This document shows positions 6,241 to 13,942 of a stretch of 17,779 nt of DNA, piece by piece; within the stretch, counting starts at the first letter, position 1, and every line of letters begins with the position of its first letter. Below the pieces are notes generated by a model. That model searched no databases. It was not told the DNA's origin and was given only the letters and a program-made list of their open reading frames with translations. The position numbers and the translations under genes are program-made. The DNA is from an uncultured Bacillota bacterium (GTDB taxonomy: Bacteria; Bacillota; Clostridia; Peptostreptococcales; Anaerovoracaceae): positions 1-17,779 of the forward strand of contig CAUDEQ010000040.1 in NCBI GenBank assembly GCA_958448635.1, in the 5' to 3' direction.

Positions 6241-7806
6241 ATGAACAGCATGTCCTATATCATGCTGAGGCAGCTCTTCGCCCTCATAGCATCGTACCTG
6301 TTTCTCATGGGGACATACCGTTTTTTCCAGCTGCGGGCGCCCAATTACTTCGGAGCGGCAGCGCTGATTTCCTCCATATTAATCGTGATATACCCTGTTT
6401 CCGACAATATATTTTCGATGTTTCTTATTCCGAATATCATCCTTTGCTCCGGAATGCTCATCATCTCCGGCTGCCTTTTTATTACAGTTTCATGGACTCA
6501 GAAGATACCTGAAAATCTGTTCGCCAGCTTTCTGATAATCGGTTGGAGCATTTTCATAAACCACTTCGGCTTCACGCTGAAAAGCTCAACTCTGGCTGTA
6601 ATAACGTACTTTATCGGTCTGTTTACAGTAAACATCCTCATGATGATACTGATAATAATCTACTTTAAAAAACTCAGGTTCATAGATGACAGGCTGTCGG
6701 CCAGATTCAGGCTCTTGGTAGAGAATTCATCCGATATGATGTTTCTTTACGACTACAGAAAACAGGCCTTCGAATACATAAGCCCGACTATATCACATCT
6801 AGTGGGTCTTTCTGCCGAAAGCCTGTATAAAATGCCGGAGAGGTTCTTCGAGAGGGTAAGCATCGAAGAAAAGAACACGGATATAGTCAGGATCTTCTCA
6901 AAACCTGTTTTGAATCCCGGAAACGGCATCCTCTGCCTGTACAAGGACGGAGAGGTCAGCAGATGGTCGGAAATACATTATCTTCCCATCAGGGATAATG
7001 CCGGAATAGTTACAGCCGTGGAAGGTATCCTCAGGGATATCACCGAAAGAAAGGTCATAGAAAAGGAGCTGGAGGAGGCTGCTCAGGCAAAGCACGAGCT
7101 TCTTGAAAACATATCTCATGAGATAAAGACGCCGATAACTCTGATAAAGGGGTATTCCGAGACTCTTCTGGACAAACTGATACCTCAAGAGGCTACCGAC
7201 ACATATCTGAAGATGATAAATTCCAAGGCCATGATGCTGTCGACACTGGTGGATGATCTGTCCCACGTTTCAGATTTGTCATCACAGACGATGGAATATA
7301 AATTTTATGAAAGAAACGCCGCCGAGCTTTTCGATGATCTGATAACGCAGGCGGAAATACATATTAACAGCTCCAGGCATAAGGCGCTGATCCGTACCGA
7401 AATCAACAGCGATGCAGTGGTAATCGTGGACCCGTACCGTATACAGCAGGTCATCACCAACCTGATAAACAACGCCATACGCCATACGGAGATAGGTAAT
7501 GCCATTTCCCTGTCCTGCATCACAATACCTGCCGACTTTGCCGGAAATATCGATGACGAGCTTCACGATATCCCTGACGGCGAGCTGTTATTCGCCGTGG
7601 ATGATACAGGTGAAGGGATCTCACCGCAAGATCTGCCGTTCATCTTCGACAGGCATTTCAGCTCAAGGCCAAAGCCTGACGGCAGATCGGGGTTGGGACT
7701 CCACATATCACAGCAGATAATACTGCAGCATTCGGGAAAAATTTTCGCCAAAAATAACGATTATGGCGGAGCGAGGATAACCTTCACTCTGCCATATTAC
7801 AATTGA
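6241..7806 (+). CDS. PAS-domain sensor histidine kinase (5' end lost)
   Basis: The 521-residue open part of a membrane sensor kinase. About five hydrophobic helices (residues 5-140) are followed by a PAS domain (about 155-275, ending in GILRDITERKVIEKEL). The HisKA domain has phosphoacceptor H293 in NISHEIKTP. The catalytic ATPase domain has N box NLINNAIRHT, G1 VDDTGEGIS, F box PFIFDRHF and G2 GRSGLGLHIS. All catalytic motifs are intact. The ATG at 6241 has no ribosome binding site and lies inside a membrane region that continues upstream through a TGA at 6187, so this start is probably not the ancestral one. The lone response regulator at 3317 could be a partner, but two genes separate them. 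Either the sensor was inactivated recently or a shortened form is made. Confidence 0.85.
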   Translation: MNSMSYIMLRQLFALIASYLFLMGTYRFFQLRAPNYFGAAALISSILIVIYPVSDNIFSMFLIPNIILCSGMLIISGCLFITVSWTQKIPENLFASFLIIGWSIFINHFGFTLKSSTLAVITYFIGLFTVNILMMILIIIYFKKLRFIDDRLSARFRLLVENSSDMMFLYDYRKQAFEYISPTISHLVGLSAESLYKMPERFFERVSIEEKNTDIVRIFSKPVLNPGNGILCLYKDGEVSRWSEIHYLPIRDNAGIVTAVEGILRDITERKVIEKELEEAAQAKHELLENISHEIKTPITLIKGYSETLLDKLIPQEATDTYLKMINSKAMMLSTLVDDLSHVSDLSSQTMEYKFYERNAAELFDDLITQAEIHINSSRHKALIRTEINSDAVVIVDPYRIQQVITNLINNAIRHTEIGNAISLSCITIPADFAGNIDDELHDIPDGELLFAVDDTGEGISPQDLPFIFDRHFSSRPKPDGRSGLGLHISQQIILQHSGKIFAKNNDYGGARITFTLPYYN

Positions 7807-7840
7807 TCGTCTATTGAATTTTCCCACGATTATGCGGGAT

Positions 7841-7863
7841 ATAACGTGGCTGTACCACGTTAT
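7841..7863. terminator. hairpin between convergent genes, possible weak terminator
   Basis: ATAACGTGG (7841-7849) and CCACGTTAT (7855-7863) form a perfect 9-bp stem with a five-base loop. It overlaps the stop codon of the HD-domain gene. Only a poor T-rich stretch follows on the plus strand and none on the minus, so termination is uncertain. Confidence 0.4.
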
Positions 7864-8354
7864 TTATCGGAAAACTTAAGGCCGGGCACCTTTCTTCCCA
7901 GCAGTTTTTCCAGCCTGTCCTGCTGTGATCTTCTTGCCACATCGTAGCCGTACTGATAGAAGTCCAGCACATCTGCATCCTTTACGATTTCCTCAAGAGG
8001 AGAGCCAATCTCCTCTTTTTTGCTGTGATTTCTTACGGCGACAGCTATCTGAGCGATTTCCTCGTCGCTGAAAAGGCCTGTTTTCTTCAAAAACTCCTGC
8101 ACCGGAATATATCCCGCCTCTGCGTGACCTGCCTGCTTACCGGTGATTATCCTGCCGTAATCGTGGCACGCACATGCGGCGGCTGCCAGTATGGGATCTA
8201 CCCCTCTTTTCTCTGCCATCATGTATCCGATCTTGGCACAGCTTACGATATGAACCCTTTCCCAGTCGATGAAGTGATCTCTTTCGGGAACCAGCTCTTC
8301 GTATTTGTCGATTTCCTTCAATAATGCGCTTTGCAGTCTAAGAAGCTTTTTCAT
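7860..8354 (-). CDS. HD-domain predicted metal-dependent phosphohydrolase
   Basis: A 164-residue soluble protein of the HD superfamily, which hydrolyses phosphate esters, often of nucleotides, using bound metal. Visible metal ligands are H35 (WERVHIVSCA), the H64-D65 pair (CACHDYGR), further His at 77 and 110 (VRNHSKKEEIGSPLE) and the late Asp D128 (KDADVLD). That is the full H...HD...D pattern. The open frame extends to a GTG at 8363, but AAGGTG is better placed for the ATG at 8354, which I use. It is last in the minus-strand run, 47 bases after guaB. That position suggests a nucleotide-related role, but the substrate is not known. Confidence 0.85.
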   Translation of the reverse strand: MKKLLRLQSALLKEIDKYEELVPERDHFIDWERVHIVSCAKIGYMMAEKRGVDPILAAAACACHDYGRIITGKQAGHAEAGYIPVQEFLKKTGLFSDEEIAQIAVAVRNHSKKEEIGSPLEEIVKDADVLDFYQYGYDVARRSQQDRLEKLLGRKVPGLKFSDK

Positions 8355-8401
8355 GTCATTCACCTTCTCTCTATCAGTCTTGCTTCAAATCGCTGTTATT
8401 A

Positions 8402-9910
8402 CTATCTGTTGGATGGGGATGATGTGTCCTTCAATATAACGTCATGCGCTCCGCCTTCAACGATGCTTGTTGCCGATACCAGCGTCAACTTAGCGTTTTT
8501 CTGAAGCTCAGGTATTGTCATCAGTCCGCAGTTGCACATGGTGGATTTTACCTTCTGCAGAGACTGTCTCACATTGTCGCTGAGAGGTCCCGCATATGGA
8601 ACGTATGAATCCACTCCTTCTTCAAAGGACAGCTTCTTATCTCCGCCCATATCATATCTCTGCCAGTTTCTGGCTCTGTTGGAGCCTTCGCCCCAGTATT
8701 CCTTGACGTAGCTTCCATTGATGTTAAGCTTGGCTGTAGGCGATTCGTCAAATCTTGAGAAATATCTTCCCAGCATCAGGAAGTCAGCGCCCATTGCCAG
8801 TGCCAACGTCATATGGTAATCGTACACGATTCCTCCGTCTGAGCATATAGGAACGTACACTCCCGTTCTCTCGTAGTATTCATCTCTTGCCTTGGCAACC
8901 TCTATGACGGCCGAAGCCTGTCCCCTTCCTATGCCCTTCTGTTCTCTGGTTATGCAGATGGAGCCTCCGCCTATACCGACCTTTACAAAATCGGCTCCGG
9001 CATCTGCCAGGAACTCGAAGCCTTCCTTGTCCACCACATTACCTGCTCCTATCTTGACGCTGTCTCCGTATTTTTTTCTTACAAAGTCCAACGTTATCTT
9101 CTGCCACTCGGTAAAGCCCTCCGAGGAATCTATGCACAGAACATCGGCTCCGGCTTCCACCAGTGCCGGAATTCTGTCCTCAAAGTCCCTGGTATTGACG
9201 CCTGCTCCCACCACATATCTCTTCTGTGAATCCAACAGCTCGTCCGGGTATGCCTTATGTGTATCGTAATCCTTACGGAAGACGAAGTATGCCAGTCTCT
9301 GGTTCTTGCCTATTATAGGAAGGGCATTCAGCTTGTTGTTCCAGAGGATATCATTGGCCTCCGACAGGGATACACCCTCCTCCGCATATACAAGCTTCTC
9401 GAAAGGAGTCATGAAATTGCACACCTTTTCATCCAGAGACATTCTGCTCACTCTGTAATCCCTGCTGGTCACAAGACCCACCATCTTTCCTTCAGCTGTT
9501 CCGTCCTCGGTTACAGCCGTCGTCGAATGACCTGTCTCCTCCTTGAGAGCCAGAAGGTCTGCCAGCGTCTGATCCGGTCTTATATTGGCGTCGCTTGTAA
9601 CAAATCCCGCCTTATGGGATTTTACCTTTCTTACCATTTCCTGCTGACGCTCGATGGACTGCGATCCGAATATGAATGAGATGCCGCCCTCCTTGGCCAG
9701 TGCTATAGCCAGTCTGTCTCCGGAAACCGCCTGCATTATAGCTGAAACCATTGGTATGTTCATAGTTATAGCAGGCTCCTCACCTTTTTTGAACCTTACC
9801 ACAGGCGTCTTCAGAGAAACATTTTCCACTCTGCATTCCGTTGATGAATATCCGGGCACAAGCAGGTACTCGTTGAATGTTCTCGATGGTGTATCAAAAA
9901 TAAATGCCAT
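8402..9910 (-). CDS. guaB: IMP dehydrogenase, Tritrichomonas foetus-like type
   Basis: Oxidises IMP to XMP with NAD+, the committed step to GMP; cytoplasmic tetramer. The 502-residue chain has a TIM barrel interrupted by a pair of CBS domains (about 105-220). The catalytic Cys is C319 in GIGGGSICITRE, the NAD-contacting Asp is D261, and the flap Arg-Tyr dyad is R418-Y419 in NWQRYDMGG. From memory, the T. foetus enzyme (503 residues) has the same residues at the same numbers, including K310 and E431, which were linked to its mycophenolic acid tolerance. The extended flap (EYWGEGSNRARNWQRYD) differs from usual bacterial enzymes with KDRYFQ-type flaps. The start is set by GGGAGGT five bases upstream of the ATG. 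It follows the LuxR-type gene by 42 bases. With guaA and purC it makes three purine genes here. Confidence 0.96.
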   Translation of the reverse strand: MAFIFDTPSRTFNEYLLVPGYSSTECRVENVSLKTPVVRFKKGEEPAITMNIPMVSAIMQAVSGDRLAIALAKEGGISFIFGSQSIERQQEMVRKVKSHKAGFVTSDANIRPDQTLADLLALKEETGHSTTAVTEDGTAEGKMVGLVTSRDYRVSRMSLDEKVCNFMTPFEKLVYAEEGVSLSEANDILWNNKLNALPIIGKNQRLAYFVFRKDYDTHKAYPDELLDSQKRYVVGAGVNTRDFEDRIPALVEAGADVLCIDSSEGFTEWQKITLDFVRKKYGDSVKIGAGNVVDKEGFEFLADAGADFVKVGIGGGSICITREQKGIGRGQASAVIEVAKARDEYYERTGVYVPICSDGGIVYDYHMTLALAMGADFLMLGRYFSRFDESPTAKLNINGSYVKEYWGEGSNRARNWQRYDMGGDKKLSFEEGVDSYVPYAGPLSDNVRQSLQKVKSTMCNCGLMTIPELQKNAKLTLVSATSIVEGGAHDVILKDTSSPSNR

Positions 9911-9952
9911 TTCTACCTCCCGTTATACTTCAAATTTGATATATTTTACTAC

Positions 9953-10921
9953 TTATTGCTGTGTTTGTCCATCCTCAACATCACCGTTTATCACACAAAT
10001 AACGCCGACTCTGTTTTTAACGTCCATTTTTCTGAATATATTGTATATGTGAGTCTTGACAGTGCTTTCCGACAGGAACAGCGTATCTGCGATCTCACGA
10101 TTGCTCTTGCCGCTGTATATGAGCTCGATGAGCTCCTTCTCTCTTGGCGTGAGCTTGAACTGCCTGCATACCTCTTCTATCCTGTCCATGGTATCCGTCT
10201 GCCTGTTTGTATCCTCGCTTTGCTCTGAAAACGTTCCAAGAAAAACCTTATTGTATGCGTATATCATCGTTGCAGCATTGAGTATGAGCCAGAACACTAT
10301 GGTAAGGTCGAGAGGCGTTCTAATGAACTCGCTGTTTCCCCAGTACACCGATGTCTCTCCCCAGAAATATGCCACGTAATTCCATATGAGCATGGTGGTT
10401 ACCGTTATCATGTATAAGAAGGACTGTTTGTCGTTTGCCGTCGCCGCAAATATGATATGAGCCACCGATGCTGCCAGGAATGATATTATCAGACCTATAT
10501 CCGTGACCAGCAGCAGCCATTTCAGGGTATAGAAATGCTCCACCTCCAGGAAGAATGTCAGCAAGAGCCACATGGCCATGTAGAACAGAAGGTATGCCTT
10601 CACCATCTTGTTTATCATCTGGAGAGCTTCTCTCTTTATTATATTTTCCTGTACGCCTATCCACAGACACATGGAGCCTGCAATGATGCAGTTCCCTATA
10701 CGCAGTATCTTAAGACTGCTGAAGCCTCCGATACCATAGTCCAGATAATATATAGCCATATCGTAAAAGCACATCAACAGCATCCCTGCTGCGAATATGG
10801 CAAGAGCCTTGTTGAACTTCTTACGGCCTCTGTCCTTTCCCAGAAAAGCGATGGTGAAGCCTGAGCACGCCAAAACTATACATAATACATACGCAATCAA
10901 TATAAGTTCTCTTGTAAACAC
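9953..10921 (-). CDS. membrane-bound LuxR-type transcription regulator
   Basis: A 322-residue one-component regulator. Seven predicted membrane helices (about 5-25, 37-58, 72-90, 108-126, 134-157, 168-188, 205-226) are followed by a cytoplasmic linker and a GerE/LuxR helix-turn-helix (about 254-312) with LTPREKELIELIYSGKSNREIA and the recognition helix SESTVKTHIYNIF. The sensor part matches no ligand domain I know. The start is GTG at 10921, preceded by AAGGA eight bases away. An overlapping ATG two bases earlier opens a nine-codon frame ending in TGA and may affect initiation. It sits 16 bases after lysC and 42 before guaB, an unusual place for a membrane regulator. It may sense a membrane or cell-surface signal; its targets are unknown. 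Confidence 0.88.
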   Translation of the reverse strand: MFTRELILIAYVLCIVLACSGFTIAFLGKDRGRKKFNKALAIFAAGMLLMCFYDMAIYYLDYGIGGFSSLKILRIGNCIIAGSMCLWIGVQENIIKREALQMINKMVKAYLLFYMAMWLLLTFFLEVEHFYTLKWLLLVTDIGLIISFLAASVAHIIFAATANDKQSFLYMITVTTMLIWNYVAYFWGETSVYWGNSEFIRTPLDLTIVFWLILNAATMIYAYNKVFLGTFSEQSEDTNRQTDTMDRIEEVCRQFKLTPREKELIELIYSGKSNREIADTLFLSESTVKTHIYNIFRKMDVKNRVGVICVINGDVEDGQTQQ

Positions 10922-10937
10922 ATTTCACATCCTTTTC

Positions 10938-12251
10938 TTATGATACGAAAGCCTCATAAATAGCCTTTATGGCTTTTTCAAAATCTTTATTCTCAACTCC
11001 CACGATGATATTCATTTCGCTGGAGCCCTGGTCTATCATTCTGATGTTTACACCCGCCTCTGCCAGCGCAGTAAACAACCTAGCTGAAACCCCGGTCCTG
11101 GCGGACATTCCCGACCCTACGGTGGCTATAAGCGCCATGTTGTCGAAAGTCTCAACGTGATCCGGCTTCAGCTGTCTCTGTATCTCCTCTGTAATATCGT
11201 CCAGCTTTCCGCCCAGCGCCTGATTTTCTATAACCACCGACAAAGTATCTATACCGCTTGGCAGATGCTCTATCGCTATATCATTGTCCTCCAGTATCCC
11301 CGCCAGCTTTCTGATGAAGCCTCTTTCGCCGCTGAGCCCGTTCTTGGAAATGGCGATTACGGTGAAATTCTTGCTGCCGGCTATACCGGAGATGATCCTT
11401 GAATCGCACTTATCAGGCTCCGCTGTTATCATCGTGCCCGGGTCCTCAGGCTTATTGGTATTTCTGATGTTTATAGGTATATTGGCTATTCTTGCAGGAT
11501 ATATGGCATCCTCATGAAGCACTGATGCCCCCATGTATGAAAGCTCTCTCAGCTCCTTGTATGAAATGGTGCTGATCGGCTTAGGGTCCTTGACTATTCT
11601 CGGATCTGCCATGAGGAAGCCTGAAACGTCGGTCCAGTTTTCGTATACGTCTGCACCCATGGCTCTTGCCACCAGCGCCCCTGTTATGTCCGATCCACCT
11701 CTTGAAAATGTTCTGACTGTACCGTCCATCTTTGCTCCGTAAAAGCCGGGGATTACTGCATTTTCATGCTTTGAGAGCTCATGCTGTATTGCCGTGTTTG
11801 TGGATTCCTCCATAAATCTTCCCTTGTCGCTGAATCTAACTATCGACGCAGCATCGACGAAATCATATCCGATATAAGCTGCAATGAGCTTGGCATTCAG
11901 GTATTCTCCTCTGCTGGCTATATAGTCTGCCGAAGCGCCCTGCTCCATATTCTCCCTGATCACGTCAAATTCCTGCTTCAGATTTACATCGGTTCTCAGA
12001 GCCACGCCCACTGCGGTAAATCTATCCACAATCACCTGGAATATCTGCTCGTATGGTATCTTATGCTCGATATGGGTCTTGCACAGATACAGAAGATCCG
12101 TTATCTTGCTGTCATCGGAAAACCTTTTGCCGGGAGCCGACACTACAACGTATTTTATGCTTCCGTCTTTTTCAATTATGTTCTTTATCTTTTCTATCTG
12201 CAGCGCATCAGCCACAGATGAGCCTCCAAATTTTGCTACCTTTATACCCAT
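10938..12251 (-). CDS. lysC: aspartate kinase
   Basis: Phosphorylates aspartate with ATP, the first step to lysine, threonine and methionine; cytoplasmic. The 437-residue protein has the amino-acid kinase domain first (residues 1-290), with KFGGSS at 7-12, SRGEYLNAKL, and SRGGSDITGALVARA followed by ENWTDVSGFLMADPRIV. Two ACT domains fill the C-terminal third (about 305-437), where VSARLFTALAEAGVNIRMIDQGSSEMN is the typical allosteric fold, so end-product feedback is expected. Which amino acid inhibits it cannot be read from sequence. It starts 5 bases after metK, so translational coupling is likely, and it is presumably under the same SAM riboswitch, which fits its role in methionine supply. 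The symbol is given by function; it may be called differently in this species. Confidence 0.94.
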   Translation of the reverse strand: MGIKVAKFGGSSVADALQIEKIKNIIEKDGSIKYVVVSAPGKRFSDDSKITDLLYLCKTHIEHKIPYEQIFQVIVDRFTAVGVALRTDVNLKQEFDVIRENMEQGASADYIASRGEYLNAKLIAAYIGYDFVDAASIVRFSDKGRFMEESTNTAIQHELSKHENAVIPGFYGAKMDGTVRTFSRGGSDITGALVARAMGADVYENWTDVSGFLMADPRIVKDPKPISTISYKELRELSYMGASVLHEDAIYPARIANIPINIRNTNKPEDPGTMITAEPDKCDSRIISGIAGSKNFTVIAISKNGLSGERGFIRKLAGILEDNDIAIEHLPSGIDTLSVVIENQALGGKLDDITEEIQRQLKPDHVETFDNMALIATVGSGMSARTGVSARLFTALAEAGVNIRMIDQGSSEMNIIVGVENKDFEKAIKAIYEAFVS

Positions 12252-12256
12252 TTGCC

Positions 12257-13441
12257 TTATATTTCCTTTCTAAGTTCCTCTGCCTTGTCAGTCCTTTCCC
12301 ACGGAAGATCTATGTCTGTCCTTCCAAAATGCCCATAGGCTGCCACCTGTCTGTAGATAGGTCTCCTCAGATCAAGATCTCTGATGATTGCCGCAGGTCT
12401 CAGATCAAAATGCTTCGATACGATCTCGGCAAGTCTTTCATCGGAGACCTTCCCTGTACCGAATGAATCAACCATTATCGATACAGGCTTTGCCACTCCT
12501 ATGGCATACGCCAGCTGTATCTCACACTTGTCAGCCAGTCCCGCTGCAACTATGTTCTTGGCAACGTATCTTGCCGCATATGCCGCCGAACGGTCCACCT
12601 TCGTCGGGTCCTTGCCGCTGAAAGCGCCGCCGCCGTGACGTGCGTATCCGCCATAAGTATCCACTATGATCTTTCTTCCCGTCAGGCCTGAATCTCCATG
12701 AGGTCCTCCTATTACAAATCTTCCCGTAGGATTGATGAAATACTTGGTTTCCTCGTCCAGAAGCGCCGGATCTATCACAGGCTTCACCACATGCTCGATG
12801 ATGTCTTTTCTTATCTGTTCAAGCGATACATCGGGATCGTGCTGCGATGATATGACTATTGTATCTATCCTCTTTACCTTGTCTCCGTCGTACTCTACAG
12901 TAACCTGTGTTTTGCCGTCAGGTCTGAGATAAGGCAGCAATCCGTTCTTTCTGACCTCCGTAAGCTTTCTTGCCAGCTTGTGAGCCTGAGCTATAGGCAT
13001 CGGCATCAGCTCAGGAGTCTCGTTACAGGCAAAGCCGAACATCATGCCCTGATCTCCTGCGCCTGTTTCCTCCATTTCGGCAGTATCCTCAATACTGCCG
13101 TCCTTGTACTCCAGCGCCTTGTCAACGCCCATGGCTATATCGGGAGACTGCTCATCTATCGCCGTCAGTATGGCGCATACATTGCCGTCATATCCGTACT
13201 CACCCTTGTCATATCCTATATCGCATATTACCTCCCTTGCCAGCTTCTGGATGTCGATATAGCATTCCGTGCTTATCTCCCCCATAACCATGGCATATCC
13301 GGTGTTGGCTGTGGTTTCCGCCGCCACTCTGCCCATGGGGTCCTTTTCCATGATGGCATCCACAATGGCGTCTGATATCTGGTCGCAGATCTTATCAGGA
13401 TGTCCTTCTGTTACTGATTCAGATGTAAATAATTTTTTCAT
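12257..13441 (-). CDS. metK: S-adenosylmethionine synthetase
   Basis: Makes S-adenosylmethionine from methionine and ATP; cytoplasmic tetramer. The 394-residue length is standard. Motifs include SESVTEGHPDKI (His14, Asp16), the hexapeptide-type GAGDQGMMFG, GGPHGDSGLTGRKI and the phosphate-binding GGGAFSGKDPTKVDRS. The open frame continues to 13549, but GGAGGG five bases before the ATG at 13441 and family homology (MKKLFTSESVTEG) fix the start. The extra upstream part is leader RNA. The leader holds a SAM-I riboswitch with terminator (13597-13798) and a copy of the dispersed hairpin element (13471-13527). It is the first gene of a five-gene minus-strand run, and its product feeds back on the riboswitch. 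Confidence 0.97.
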   Translation of the reverse strand: MKKLFTSESVTEGHPDKICDQISDAIVDAIMEKDPMGRVAAETTANTGYAMVMGEISTECYIDIQKLAREVICDIGYDKGEYGYDGNVCAILTAIDEQSPDIAMGVDKALEYKDGSIEDTAEMEETGAGDQGMMFGFACNETPELMPMPIAQAHKLARKLTEVRKNGLLPYLRPDGKTQVTVEYDGDKVKRIDTIVISSQHDPDVSLEQIRKDIIEHVVKPVIDPALLDEETKYFINPTGRFVIGGPHGDSGLTGRKIIVDTYGGYARHGGGAFSGKDPTKVDRSAAYAARYVAKNIVAAGLADKCEIQLAYAIGVAKPVSIMVDSFGTGKVSDERLAEIVSKHFDLRPAAIIRDLDLRRPIYRQVAAYGHFGRTDIDLPWERTDKAEELRKEI

Positions 13442-13470
13442 TTTTCCCTCCATCAAAAGATGATCTCTTA

Positions 13471-13527
13471 TTAAGAACAAAGTCGTCTTCACCGATCTTG
13501 GTTTTACGGCAAACTTTGTTGAAATAC
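13471..13527 (-). repeat. dispersed hairpin element, copy B (metK leader)
   Basis: Second copy of the element found at 2488-2543. On the minus strand AACAAAGTT and GACTTTGTT (arms 13512-13520 and 13476-13484) make a 9-bp stem closed by one G-U pair. An inner stem TGCCG/CGGTG and a GAAGAC bulge lie inside. It stands between the riboswitch terminator and the metK ribosome binding site, so it is transcribed only when the riboswitch allows read-through. Confidence 0.75.
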
Positions 13528-13596
13528 CCCTTATGGCCGCCATGACCAAGGGTCCAACGGGAAATGACGATCATTCGATATTTCCCTCATTAATCG

Positions 13597-13630
13597 AAAA
13601 GCCTCTTTTACACAGGAAAGAGGCTCATTT
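13597..13630 (-). terminator. riboswitch-controlled terminator of the metK leader
   Basis: On the minus strand AGCCTCTTT and AAAGAGGCT (stem within 13600-13625) enclose an eight-base loop and are followed by TTTT. TCTTTCCT on its 5' side (13614-13621) can instead pair fully with AGGAAAGA (13639-13646), part of which also closes riboswitch helix P1. This gives the expected terminator/antiterminator switch. Confidence 0.9.
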
Positions 13631-13642
13631 TACAATTATCTT

Positions 13643-13798
13643 TCCTCATCTTTCAGAATAAAAAATATGTGAGCCGGAATTGCATGCAACACTATGATTA
13701 TCCTGTAGGATTTGGCACCTTGGGCACTTCTATATAATAAAAAGCACCAGGTTGCCGGGTTTCTCAGGGCCTATTCCCTCCACCGCTCTTAATAAGGA
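13643..13798 (-). promoter_or_regulatory. SAM-I (S-box) riboswitch
   Basis: On the minus strand the aptamer shows the S-box core: CTTATTAAGAGCGGTGGAGG, then GGCCCTGAGAAACCCGGCAACC, and further on GGTGCCAAATCCTACAGG. Helix P1 is closed by TCCTTAT (13792-13798) with ATGAGGA (13643-13649), including one G-U pair. The order aptamer, antiterminator, terminator and metK start is the classic SAM-off switch: bound SAM stabilises P1, frees the terminator and stops metK and following genes. The P3/P4 region is somewhat long, giving an aptamer of about 156 bases. Confidence 0.96.
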
Positions 13799-13819
13799 TC
13801 TTTTGTTTTCTAATACTAT

Positions 13820-13847
13820 ATTATATAACAATTAGAATCCGTGTCAA
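13820..13847 (-). promoter_or_regulatory. promoter of the metK gene run
   Basis: A perfect TTGACA (13842-13847) and a perfect TATAAT (13820-13825) on the minus strand are spaced by 16 bases. Transcription would start near 13812, about a dozen bases before the riboswitch. This is the strongest promoter in the window. Confidence 0.85.
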
Positions 13848-13874
13848 TAGATTACAAAGCAAACCTTGTTTCTC

Positions 13875-13902
13875 TTGTATTTTTTTTCAAATAGGGTATA
13901 CT
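13875..13902 (+). promoter_or_regulatory. predicted promoter of the 13943 gene
   Basis: TTGTAT (13875-13880) and TATACT (13897-13902) lie 16 bases apart with a T-rich spacer, about 40 bases before the TTG start at 13943. It is back to back with the metK promoter. Confidence 0.5.
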
Positions 13903-13942
13903 CTTCATATATTATAATGAATATGATTAAGAGGTGCATGAT

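Noticed and set aside
13442..13549. N-terminal extension of metK to 13549
   Set aside because: MetK homologues begin at MKKLFTSESVTEG, GGAGGG sits just before 13441, and the extra part contains the hairpin element of the leader.
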